Positions 51,766 to 59,741 of a DNA stretch of 64,000 nucleotides are shown one piece after another. This DNA comes from Gordonia polyisoprenivorans NBRC 16320 = JCM 10675 (GTDB lineage Bacteria > Actinomycetota > Actinomycetes > Mycobacteriales > Mycobacteriaceae), in the NCBI RefSeq assembly GCF_000241325.1, contig NZ_BAEI01000094.1, forward strand, positions 51,326 through 115,325. Reading direction: 5' to 3'. Each line of letters opens with the position of its first letter. Position 1 is the first letter of the stretch. The notes beneath the pieces were generated by a model. It saw nothing but the letters and a program-made list of their open reading frames with translations. It was not told the DNA's origin and did no database searches. A program made the translations under genes and the position numbers.

Positions 51766-52833
51766 ATGGCAGACGTCATCGGTGTCGGACTGACCCACTA
51801 TCCGTTGTTGGCGGGCAAGGACTCGCATATGGCGAGCCTGCTCACGAGCACTCTGAAGGACCCCGACATCCCCGCCGAACTCAAGGACCCCGCATCGTGG
51901 TCGGCGCAGGCACAAGCCGAGTGGGGCGACGACGCGGGTGTGAACGCCGCCGCCGAGCACCGGAAGCGGCTGATGGCCGACATTGACGTGTGCCGATCCG
52001 CGATCGACGAATTCGAACCCGACGTGTTGATCGTCTGGGGAGACGATCAGTACGAGAATTTCCGCGAGGAAGTGATCCCGTCATTCTGTATCCTCGCCTA
52101 CGACGACACCGTCGTGCATCCCTTCGGCGTCCTCGACATGATCAAGGTCCCCAACTATTGGGATCTGCCTGGTGATACCTCCTTCGTGATGCGTGGTGAC
52201 CCGGCGTTCGCCAAGCAGGCCGCCGGCGACGTCCTCAACTCCGGCGTCGACGTCGCCTACTCCTACCAGCCCAGGGAAGGCATCCACTTCCCCCACGCTT
52301 TCGGTAACACCCAACTGTTCCTCGACTTCGACAATGTGGGTTCCCGGTTCCCGTATCCGATGGTCCCGATGGCGGTGAATTGCTATGGCGAGCACGTCAT
52401 CGCCCGCAAGGGCGGGATCGCCCGCTTCGCCGACATCGAGGCAGGCGAGAACCTCGATCCCCCCGGCCCGAGCCCGCGCCGATGTTTCGAATTCGGGGCG
52501 GCCGTTGGACGATTCGCCCAGCGCAGCGACAAACGGGTCGCACTCGTCGCATCCTCGAGCTGGTCGCACGCGTTTCTTTACGACAAGGGCTGGCACCTTC
52601 GGCCCGACACCGAGGCCGATCAAGCACTCTACGACGCCATGCTCGTCGGCGACTACGACACCTGGAACGCCCGGACCAGCCGGGAGGTGGTCGACTCAGG
52701 ACAGCACGAGATGCTCAACTGGTATTGCCTGCTCGGTGCGATGGCGGCACTCGACATGTCGCTGACGTGGTCTGACTTCGTCACCACCGAGATCTTCAAC
52801 TCCAACAAAGCGTTCGCCGTATTCGGCGGCTGA
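51766..52833 (+). CDS. LigB-type (class III) extradiol ring-cleavage dioxygenase
   Basis: A 355-residue non-haem Fe(II) extradiol dioxygenase. Likely iron ligands are His11 in GVGLTHYPLL and an acidic residue near VWGDDQYENFREE; the catalytic His lies in ASSSWSHAFLYDKGWH. Family members cleave protocatechuate, gallate or related catechols next to the hydroxyls. No separate LigA-like small subunit is visible, and the length suggests a one-chain enzyme. It follows the reductase gene by 40 bp with AAGGAG at its start, so it is in the same unit as the ferredoxin. Confidence 0.87.
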   Translation: MADVIGVGLTHYPLLAGKDSHMASLLTSTLKDPDIPAELKDPASWSAQAQAEWGDDAGVNAAAEHRKRLMADIDVCRSAIDEFEPDVLIVWGDDQYENFREEVIPSFCILAYDDTVVHPFGVLDMIKVPNYWDLPGDTSFVMRGDPAFAKQAAGDVLNSGVDVAYSYQPREGIHFPHAFGNTQLFLDFDNVGSRFPYPMVPMAVNCYGEHVIARKGGIARFADIEAGENLDPPGPSPRRCFEFGAAVGRFAQRSDKRVALVASSSWSHAFLYDKGWHLRPDTEADQALYDAMLVGDYDTWNARTSREVVDSGQHEMLNWYCLLGAMAALDMSLTWSDFVTTEIFNSNKAFAVFGG

Positions 52834-52849
52834 CGCAACGGCGCCGGAC

Positions 52850-53656
52850 TCAGAGTTCGCGGGGAAACCAGTGTTCGCGGCCGCTGGCCAGACCGTCCTC
52901 CAATTCGGCGACGATCTGACCGGCGGTCGAGCGCACCGCGCCCGAGACATTCACGGTGGGGGGCCGCTGGGCGCAGAAGCCCACCGAGATGGCGCCGACC
53001 GCGAATCCGTTCATCACGATCGGCGCTGCGACACAGGCCAGGCCGGGCTGGGCTTCCTCGCTCTCGCGCGCCACTCCTTCGGCGCGAACCTGGCGCAGTT
53101 GTCCGATCAACGCCTCCACCGACGCGATCGAGCGCGGTGTCATCCGGGGCAGTGGGGAGGGCAGGAAGTCGGCCAGGTCGTCGAGATTCTCGTACGCGAG
53201 CAGCGCCTTGCCGAGCGCGGTGCAGTTCGCGGGTAATCGAGACCCGATCGTGACGATCGATGCCGGCGAATCGCGTTGCGCCAGCTTCTCCAGGTACACC
53301 ACGTCGAAATCGCGTAAAGCGCCCATCAGCACGGTCTGACCGGTCCATTGGTGGAGTTTCGTCAGGTGCGGCATGGCCAGATCGCGCATGTAGCCCGCAG
53401 GCGTGGACGCGCCGAGCTGCAGTAGCCCCATACCGATCTTGTACCCCGATCGGTGGTGCTCGACCGCTCCGAGATCGACCAAGCGTGACAGCAAACGATG
53501 AACCGTCGACTTCGGCAGACCCGACGCACGCGACAGTTCGCTGAGTGTCATCACCCGCTCCTGCGCGTTGAATGCGCGCAACAGATCGAACGCCTTGGTC
53601 AGGATCGACGGCGTCTCACCCGCGCCTTCGCGGGGCTCTGAGCCGGTGGTCGACAT
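52850..53656 (-). CDS. IclR-family transcriptional regulator
   Basis: A 268-residue IclR protein. The winged helix spans about residues 16-75 (MTLSELSRASGLPKSTVHRLLSRLVDLGAVEHH region) and the effector domain about 85-260, with ALGKALLAY, EGVARESEEAQPGLACVAAPI and VGAISVGF typical of aromatic-acid regulators such as PcaR or PobR. It is encoded in the middle of the meta-cleavage block and divergent from the decarboxylase gene. The recurring GGTTCC-N7-GGAACC repeats in nearby promoters are its likely operators. Confidence 0.9.
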   Translation of the reverse strand: MSTTGSEPREGAGETPSILTKAFDLLRAFNAQERVMTLSELSRASGLPKSTVHRLLSRLVDLGAVEHHRSGYKIGMGLLQLGASTPAGYMRDLAMPHLTKLHQWTGQTVLMGALRDFDVVYLEKLAQRDSPASIVTIGSRLPANCTALGKALLAYENLDDLADFLPSPLPRMTPRSIASVEALIGQLRQVRAEGVARESEEAQPGLACVAAPIVMNGFAVGAISVGFCAQRPPTVNVSGAVRSTAGQIVAELEDGLASGREHWFPREL

Positions 53657-53733
53657 CGGTCACCTCATACACATCGTGTCTGGTCAGGGTTACTCCATAT
53701 CGTGATCGGCGTCACGGGTTTGACGCTTCTCAG

Positions 53734-53752
53734 GGTTCCGGTCGCTGGAACC
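53734..53752. promoter_or_regulatory. IclR-type operator candidate, site 4
   Basis: GGTTCC-GGTCGCT-GGAACC is a perfect 6-bp-arm repeat in the divergent region between the IclR gene and the decarboxylase gene, suited for autoregulation. Two direct AACCTCGG copies follow near 53780. Confidence 0.65.
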
Positions 53753-53844
53753 GCCGGTTCTCGTCGACGCATTCCGGGTTCTAACCTCGGAGCTCCAACC
53801 TCGGAAGCCACCACCAGGACCCGATGCCGCAGAGCGGAGCACAC

Positions 53845-54912
53845 ATGGATGCCACTGCAACGCCCCCCGACGCAACCGGTGTCGATGTCCACGCCCACTA
53901 TTTCGGTACCGATCTCGGCGAGCGGCTGGCGGTGGCCCCGGACGACCGCTGGCCAAGACTGGTGACCGACGGTGACACGGGTCGGCTGATGTTGGGCGAC
54001 AGGATTTTCCGCAGCGTCCGATCAGTGCTCTGGGATGTCGACGTACGTATCGCAGAACTCGATGCGTCCGGGGTCGGCCTGCAGGCGATCTCGCCCGTAC
54101 CGGTGACCCTGGCCTACTGGGCTTCGGAACCCGACGCGGCGGCTTACGCCCGTGCATCCAACGACTCGATCGGCTCCGCCGTGGCTCGCTCCGCGGGCCG
54201 TCTCGTCGGGCTCGGCACCCTGCCACTGCCTCACATCGATGCCTCCATCGAGGAACTGGAGCGGCTGGTCGGAGAACTTGGCTTGTGCGGTGTCGAGATC
54301 GGAACACAGATCGCGGGAATGGACTTGGATTCACCCGTTCTCGAACCGGTATTCGCAGCCGCCGAGAGACTGGGGACGGCTGTGTTCGTCCATCCGACAG
54401 ACGGTGGCGGCGGAGTCATTCGCCGAGGCGGTCAGCCCTACGACTTCGGCCTCGGCATGATCAGTGACACCGCGATCGCGGCGACAGCGCTGGTCTTCGG
54501 CGGAGTCCTCGAGCGTCATCCACAACTGAGAATCGCCCTCGCCCACGGTTGTGGAACGTTTGCCTGGGCGTATCCGCGACTCCGTCTGGGCGCGAGCATC
54601 TTCAACGGTATCGAACCCGACCGTGTCGATCGGATCATCTCGTCGATGTGGGTCGACTCACTGGTGTTCGATCCGCAGCACCTTTCGCTGCTGATCGATC
54701 GATTCGGCTCCGACCACGTCATGCTGGGCACCGACTACCCCTTCGTGCCCGGGCAGATCGAAGGCCATCGCGACTTCCTCGGCAGTGCAGTCGAAATCGG
54801 CGCCCTGAGCCCAGAGCAGGCCGACGGTATCCGGCGTACCAACGCAGCGGACTTCCTCACTGCGATGTCTCGGAAAGCCCTGGCCGGTGGGCACTTCGAC
54901 GGCACACGATGA
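53845..54912 (+). CDS. ACMSD-like amidohydrolase family decarboxylase
   Basis: A 355-residue TIM-barrel metal enzyme of the amidohydrolase_2 group. The His15/His17 pair (DVHAHYFG), a His in VFVHPTDGG, a His in IALAHGCGTF and an Asp in MLGTDYPFVPG make the usual Zn/Mn site. Characterised members are nonoxidative decarboxylases of aminocarboxymuconate semialdehyde and hydroxybenzoates. Here it could remove the carboxyl from the ring-cleavage product or from a catecholic acid. The ATG at 53845 is preferred over 53824 because GCGGAGC precedes it. The stop overlaps the next gene by 4 bp. Confidence 0.85.
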   Translation: MDATATPPDATGVDVHAHYFGTDLGERLAVAPDDRWPRLVTDGDTGRLMLGDRIFRSVRSVLWDVDVRIAELDASGVGLQAISPVPVTLAYWASEPDAAAYARASNDSIGSAVARSAGRLVGLGTLPLPHIDASIEELERLVGELGLCGVEIGTQIAGMDLDSPVLEPVFAAAERLGTAVFVHPTDGGGGVIRRGGQPYDFGLGMISDTAIAATALVFGGVLERHPQLRIALAHGCGTFAWAYPRLRLGASIFNGIEPDRVDRIISSMWVDSLVFDPQHLSLLIDRFGSDHVMLGTDYPFVPGQIEGHRDFLGSAVEIGALSPEQADGIRRTNAADFLTAMSRKALAGGHFDGTR

Positions 54913-56084
54913 CTCCACACGTCGTGATCGTCGGCGCACAACCGGTCGGCCTGTGCACGGCCCTCGGTCTCGCGCAGCAGGGCATCGGCGTCACCCTGGT
55001 GGCCCTCGAATCGGACGACTCGACATGCTTCCAATTCGTTCACAATTGGTCTGTTCTACCGGGTCTGGATGCGCTCGGGGTTTTGGCCGATGCGCGAGCC
55101 GTCGGGTCGTCGGAGACTCAGATCGGAATTCGCATCGGTGCGACCGGCGAGACAATCGTCCTCGATCTCGGAGTGCTCGGCTCCGAGGTTCCCTTCCCGT
55201 TCAACCTTCATCTGGAAGAGACCGCGTTGTCGGCCATCTTGCTCGATCATCTCCTACGGTTTCCGGCGGTCACCCGTGTGGACGCTGCGCGCGTCACCGC
55301 GGTGGCCCAGGACACCGCTGGGGTACGCATCGACATCGAGAGCCCCGGCGGCGCGACATCGATCGGTGGCGACTGGCTCGTTGCTGCTGACGGTACGAAC
55401 AGCACCGTCCGGCGACTCCTCGGTATCGGATTCCCGGGCTTCACCTGGCGAGAGCGATCCGTCAGCGTGCTCGTCACCACGCATCAGAAGACCCCCGATC
55501 TACGACCGACCACGTTTGTGGTCAATCCCGAGCGGAGCGCGCTGCTCCAGAAGGCCGGCCCTCACCGATGGACCTGTGCGTTCACAGAATCGTTGGAGCT
55601 ATCCGAATTGTCCCTCCAGAGCCGGGTGGCGACCGCCGCGAACGACTTCCTCGGCCCTGACCTCTCATCGCTGGACGGGTGGGTGACGGCGCGGATGCAT
55701 CACCGCAGCGCCCAGACTTACCGTGCCGGACGTGTGCTCCTGACGGGAGCCGCAGCGCATGTCACCAATCGCATCGTCGGACATAGCTCGATCACGGGCT
55801 TTTTCGACGCCTATCGACTGGTGGAGGCACTCGGTGCGCACATCGAGGGCGTCGCCGACGACCGGGTCCTCGACACATGGGCGGCCAGCCGACGACGCAT
55901 CTTCCTTGACGATGTGGCCCCGCTGAGTACCAGTAGAAAACAACTCTTGAGTCTCGATGCCGATCAACTGAACGCCGAACTCGACTCCTATCGCGACGCT
56001 GCGGCATCGCCGGACGTGCTGCGGGACATGCTGCTGGTCAATCGCGCACTCGCCGGCGACTCACCCCTAGCCCGGCAAGCGTGA
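54909..56084 (+). CDS. FAD-dependent hydroxylase-like protein with altered FAD motifs
   Basis: A 391-residue protein of the p-hydroxybenzoate hydroxylase fold. The DG motif DWLVAADGTNSTVRR at about 155-170 is normal, but the N-terminal GxGxxG reads VGAQPVG (Gln for the second Gly), and the third motif reads LTGAAAH instead of GDAAH, with GHSSITGFFDAYRL after it. FAD binding may be weak or altered. It is translationally coupled to the decarboxylase (ATGA), suggesting joint action on one intermediate. Activity cannot be deduced. Confidence 0.75.
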   Translation: MTPHVVIVGAQPVGLCTALGLAQQGIGVTLVALESDDSTCFQFVHNWSVLPGLDALGVLADARAVGSSETQIGIRIGATGETIVLDLGVLGSEVPFPFNLHLEETALSAILLDHLLRFPAVTRVDAARVTAVAQDTAGVRIDIESPGGATSIGGDWLVAADGTNSTVRRLLGIGFPGFTWRERSVSVLVTTHQKTPDLRPTTFVVNPERSALLQKAGPHRWTCAFTESLELSELSLQSRVATAANDFLGPDLSSLDGWVTARMHHRSAQTYRAGRVLLTGAAAHVTNRIVGHSSITGFFDAYRLVEALGAHIEGVADDRVLDTWAASRRRIFLDDVAPLSTSRKQLLSLDADQLNAELDSYRDAAASPDVLRDMLLVNRALAGDSPLARQA

Positions 56085-56101
56085 TTCCAGCGAGTGGAAC
56101 C
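56083..56101. promoter_or_regulatory. IclR-type operator candidate, site 5
   Basis: GATTCC-AGCGAGT-GGAACC matches the GGTTCC-N7-GGAACC form with one changed base. It overlaps the end of the hydroxylase-like gene and lies about 110 bp upstream of the hydrolase gene. Confidence 0.5.
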
Positions 56102-56207
56102 AGCGATGTGATCCCGTCGTCAAACTTCATAAGGTCATGAAGTCACCGGCAGGACAACATCTTCCGATCAACCCCTGTTACCCGTACCCGACGTGAGGGA
56201 GTCCGAC

Positions 56208-57041
56208 ATGACGTCGACCGTGAATCTCGAAGAAGGCCTGTTCATCAATGTGCAGGGAACGCGTACCCACTATCACGATGTCGGGGAGGGTGCACCCGTA
56301 CTGCTGCTGCACGGCTCCGGTCCGGGCGTATCGGCGTGGGCGAACTGGCAACACGCGATTCCCTCCCTTGCCGAGAACTCGCGCGTACTCGCTCTCGACA
56401 TCGTCGGTTTCGGACACACCGAGCGCCCCGACGACGTTCGCTACTCTCTGCGCACCTGGACCGACCATGTGTGGAACTTTCTGGACGCCTTGGGAATCGA
56501 CAAGGTGTCGATCATCGGCAACTCACTGGGCGGGCGTATCGCATGCCAGATGGCCGAGGACAACGACACTCGGCTCGATCGCATCGTTCTCATGGGTGCA
56601 CCCGGGGTCGGGATGACCCTGACCGAGGGATTGAAGGCGCTGCGCGCGTACGAGCCGTCACCGGAGAACATGCGCAACCTGTTGATCAATTACTTCGCCG
56701 TCGACAGCTCGATCATCACCGACGACCTGGTACGCATCCGGTACGAAGCCAGCGCCGCACCGGGTGCACACGAGGCTTACCACCTGATGTTCTTCAGCCC
56801 CGACCACGCCGGCAGTGAACTGGCGATCACCGAGGAGCAGGTCCGTGCGATCACCGCACCGACGCTTCTGGTGCATGGCCGTGAGGACCGGGTGGTCCCG
56901 GTGGACGTGGCGTGGAACATGGTCCATCTCCTCCCGGACGGCGATCTCCATGTGTTCTCCCGTTGCGGCCACTGGACGCAGATCGAGCGGTCGGCCGAAT
57001 TCAACTCCCTGGTCAAGGAGTTCCTCCGCATCACCGCGTAA
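56208..57041 (+). CDS. Meta-cleavage product hydrolase (alpha/beta hydrolase)
   Basis: A 277-residue C-C bond hydrolase of the XylF/TodF/BphD type. LLLHGSGPGVSAWANW (33-48) is the family oxyanion signature, GNSLGGR holds Ser106, an Asp lies in VHGREDRVVP and the His in RCGHWTQIE. It hydrolyses 2-hydroxy-6-oxo-dienoates to 2-hydroxypentadienoate and an acid, feeding the hydratase at 45.4 kb. The ATG at 56208 follows GAGGGAG. It has its own upstream operator-like repeat and ends before a strong terminator. Confidence 0.9.
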   Translation: MTSTVNLEEGLFINVQGTRTHYHDVGEGAPVLLLHGSGPGVSAWANWQHAIPSLAENSRVLALDIVGFGHTERPDDVRYSLRTWTDHVWNFLDALGIDKVSIIGNSLGGRIACQMAEDNDTRLDRIVLMGAPGVGMTLTEGLKALRAYEPSPENMRNLLINYFAVDSSIITDDLVRIRYEASAAPGAHEAYHLMFFSPDHAGSELAITEEQVRAITAPTLLVHGREDRVVPVDVAWNMVHLLPDGDLHVFSRCGHWTQIERSAEFNSLVKEFLRITA

Positions 57042-57067
57042 CGCGCACCGACAAACCCAGCTGGTGA

Positions 57068-57108
57068 TGATGTGCATGCGCCGAATTCCTCTCGGCGCAT
57101 GCACATCA
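57068..57108. terminator. Bidirectional terminator hairpin
   Basis: TGATGTGCATGCGCCGA pairs perfectly with TCGGCGCATGCACATCA (17 bp) around the loop ATTCCTC, between the converging hydrolase and ligase genes. Confidence 0.85.
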
Positions 57109-57133
57109 CGGACACGCGCGGCGCCGGCGCCGA

Positions 57134-58783
57134 TCAGCCAATCGAGTCGCGCAGAACGAATTTTTGAATCTTGCCAGTTGCCGTCATCGGCAAAGCGTCG
57201 ACAACCACAAGGCGCTCGGGCAGTTTCTGCACCGCGATCTTGCGCTCGTCACGTAGATACCGGCTGACCTCTTCGAGATCGATGGACACACCCTCCGCCG
57301 TCACGACGAACGCACACGCCCGCTCGCCGAGCCGTTCGTCGGGGTAGCCGACGAGGGCCGCCGCGGTGATGTTCGGATGCGCGATCAGATGGTCTTCGAT
57401 CTCGCGGGCAGAGATATTGGTGCCGCCCCGGATGATCAGGTCTTTGATTCGTCCGGTGACCCGCAGATAGCCGTCGGAGTCCATCCGCCCGAGATCACCC
57501 GAGCGCTTCAGCCCGGACGAATCGATATCCCGGGCAGTGAGTTCGGGATTGTTCCAGTAACTCAACATCAGTCCGGGACCACCGTGGCAGATCTCTCCCT
57601 CGGCGCCGGCGGGCGCCGGACGACCGTCGGTGTCACGCAAGTCCAACCACACCCCGGGCGAGGCCTTTCCGTCGGACCCCACGATCTTCTCGATCGGATC
57701 CGTGGGGCTGCACGCTGTGATGATGAAGCCTTCGCTGCACCCGTAGAGCGGCAACAGCGATGTGGTCGGCATCTTCTGCTGCCACTCGCGTAGCAGCGAC
57801 TCGGGGATCGGTGCGCCCGCACAGATCCACGTCCGCAACGAGGAAACGTCGATGTCGTGAGTTGCCAACGCGTCAAGCGCCATCCGCACGAATGGTGTCG
57901 CGGTCATACTCATCGTGCAGCCGAATCTCTCGATGCGACGCAATCCGTCGACCGGCTCCCATGCGGGCATCAGGTGGGCGGCGGCGCCGAGCACGATCGG
58001 ACCGCACACTCCGGTCATCAGGCCCGTGGCATGCGTGATCGGCGACGGCTGGAACATGACCTCGCCAGGCGCCATCGCCATGATGTCGCGGCACAGGTTG
58101 TACAGGCTGAACGAGATCGTGTTGAACGTGTGCTGACAGCCTTTGGGCCGCGATTCGGTACCCGAGGTGTAGATGATCGCGTGGTTGTCATCTCCGGAGG
58201 GAACCGGCCCGAGTTCGTCGTCATCAGGCGTCGGACCGTCACCGATGAGGTCCTCCCAGCGTGTACCGGTGAACGAATCGTCGGCGCGCACGGCGACCAC
58301 CGCGTCCAGCCCGGCGCAACGATCTGCGATGTCGGCGTGCATCGCGGCATAGTCGAATCCCCGGAAAGTGTGTGCCACGAACGCCATTCGCGCGTTCGAG
58401 TGATTGATGATGTACTCGACCTCGTCGTGGCGATAGATCGGCATCGTCGGCACGAGCACCGCGCCGATCCGCGTGATCCCGACATAGGCGATCGCGAACT
58501 CGACCCAGTTGGGTAGCTGCACCTGGATGCGGTCACCGGCCCGTATGCCACGCCGCCTCAGTTCGGCGCCCAGCCGGTAACCCTGGTGACGCAGTTGCGC
58601 CCACGTGACCTCGGCGTCCCCGTCCGAGAACGCGACGACGTCCGGCTGTGTGGACGCCCAGTGATCAACCCACTGAGCCAGGCTCTCGTCGCGCCAGTCA
58701 CCACGTGACCGGAAGGTCGCGAGTTGGTCAGTGCTGTAACAATTCTCCGGCCGGATACCTGCCGGGTTCTCGGTGATGGCCAT
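57134..58783 (-). CDS. AMP-dependent CoA ligase (cyclohexanecarboxylate-CoA ligase-like)
   Basis: A 549-residue ligase. The nucleotide loop is IIYTSGTESRPKGCQH, then YGCSEGFIIT, KRSGDLGRMDSDGYLRVTGRIKDLIIRGGTNI, and the C-terminal Lys in MTATGKIQKFVLRD. The TSGTESRPKG form and the overall pattern resemble AliA-type cyclohexanecarboxylate-CoA ligases (judged by eye). It is the last of three minus-strand genes with the SDR and acyl-CoA dehydrogenase, separated by 172 bp containing the palindrome GAGGTTAACCTC at 58865-58876. Confidence 0.88.
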   Translation of the reverse strand: MAITENPAGIRPENCYSTDQLATFRSRGDWRDESLAQWVDHWASTQPDVVAFSDGDAEVTWAQLRHQGYRLGAELRRRGIRAGDRIQVQLPNWVEFAIAYVGITRIGAVLVPTMPIYRHDEVEYIINHSNARMAFVAHTFRGFDYAAMHADIADRCAGLDAVVAVRADDSFTGTRWEDLIGDGPTPDDDELGPVPSGDDNHAIIYTSGTESRPKGCQHTFNTISFSLYNLCRDIMAMAPGEVMFQPSPITHATGLMTGVCGPIVLGAAAHLMPAWEPVDGLRRIERFGCTMSMTATPFVRMALDALATHDIDVSSLRTWICAGAPIPESLLREWQQKMPTTSLLPLYGCSEGFIITACSPTDPIEKIVGSDGKASPGVWLDLRDTDGRPAPAGAEGEICHGGPGLMLSYWNNPELTARDIDSSGLKRSGDLGRMDSDGYLRVTGRIKDLIIRGGTNISAREIEDHLIAHPNITAAALVGYPDERLGERACAFVVTAEGVSIDLEEVSRYLRDERKIAVQKLPERLVVVDALPMTATGKIQKFVLRDSIG

Positions 58784-58955
58784 ACTGGGCTCCTCGCATC
58801 ATGCTGACAAATCTCCACCGGCGACCTGATTGCCGGCTCGGTACCGGGTTCCTGCTACTGCCGGGAGGTTAACCTCGGCCCCGCCCGGAAAGTCCGTCTT
58901 CACCACGAACCCCTCCAAAGTCCCCCGTGACCACCCGCTCGGGTGACCGGTGAAC
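58784..58955. promoter_or_regulatory. Intergenic region upstream of the ligase gene
   Basis: No gene is seen. GAGGTTAACCTC at 58865-58876 is a perfect 12-bp palindrome about 80 bp before the ligase start and could be a regulator site. AACCTCGG, its right half plus two bases, also occurs twice near 53780. Confidence 0.4.
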
Positions 58956-59741
58956 TCACGCGGCAGATATGCCGCCGTTGACGCTGATCGCCTGACCTGT
59001 GAGCTTCGCCGCCGCCGGAGTGATCAGAAAGCCGGCCAGTGCCCCGATGTCGTCAGCTGTGGCCACACCCAGGTGCGCTTGTTGCGCGGCCCGCGCGAAC
59101 AATTTGCCACTGAAGCCGCCCTCGGTGATTCGCTCGGTGGAGGCGGTCCCGCTGACCAAGGACGGTGTGAGCACATTGGCCCGAATACCGTGCCTCTTCT
59201 CCTCGATTGCGAGCACCCGGGTGAACATCACCAGCGCGGCCTTGGCAGCGCCTATCACCGATTCGCCGGGGGTGGCAGTCTTCGCGGCGTCGGAGGCAAC
59301 GTTGACGATGACTCCCCCTCGCTGTTCTCGCATGCCCGGCAAGGCGGCTGCCGCCATGAACATCGCCGGTAGCGCCAGATCATTGAGTATTGCCGGAATC
59401 GTCGATGCAGGTATGTCCTTGAACAGCTCGGGGCGTGTGTCGGCAGCTGTGGTGCACATCATGATATCCAAGCCGCCCAGCACTTCTCGTGCACGAGCCA
59501 CGATGTCATCGGCGGCGTCTGCTGATCGCGCATCGCCCGGCAGGAAGTACGCCTCGACACCGCGTTCGGCAAGCTGCTCGCGTGCCTCCTCGCCGCGCCG
59601 CACCGTTCGTCCCACGACAGCGATCCGCCGCACGCCGACCTCCGCCATCGCGAATGCGCTGTGCAAGCCGATTCCGGCAGTGCCGCCCACAATCAGCGCG
59701 GCGCTGTCCTTGGTCTCCTTCACCACGATGTTCTCGCTCAC
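58956..59741 (-). CDS. SDR-family protein lacking the catalytic Tyr
   Basis: A 261-residue SDR relative, paralogous to the protein at 36271-37065. The cofactor motif VGGTAGIGLHSA is intact and the C-terminus ends LTGQAISVNGGISAA. After the Ser of VASDAAK the YxxxK site reads IGAAK (GESVIGAAKAALVMF): Lys is kept but Tyr is Ile. GTG at 59741 overlaps the dehydrogenase stop (GTGA). Placed between an acyl-CoA dehydrogenase and a CoA ligase, it should act on an acyl-CoA, perhaps a hydroxyacyl oxidation by an unusual mechanism. Confidence 0.82.
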   Translation of the reverse strand: MSENIVVKETKDSAALIVGGTAGIGLHSAFAMAEVGVRRIAVVGRTVRRGEEAREQLAERGVEAYFLPGDARSADAADDIVARAREVLGGLDIMMCTTAADTRPELFKDIPASTIPAILNDLALPAMFMAAAALPGMREQRGGVIVNVASDAAKTATPGESVIGAAKAALVMFTRVLAIEEKRHGIRANVLTPSLVSGTASTERITEGGFSGKLFARAAQQAHLGVATADDIGALAGFLITPAAAKLTGQAISVNGGISAA

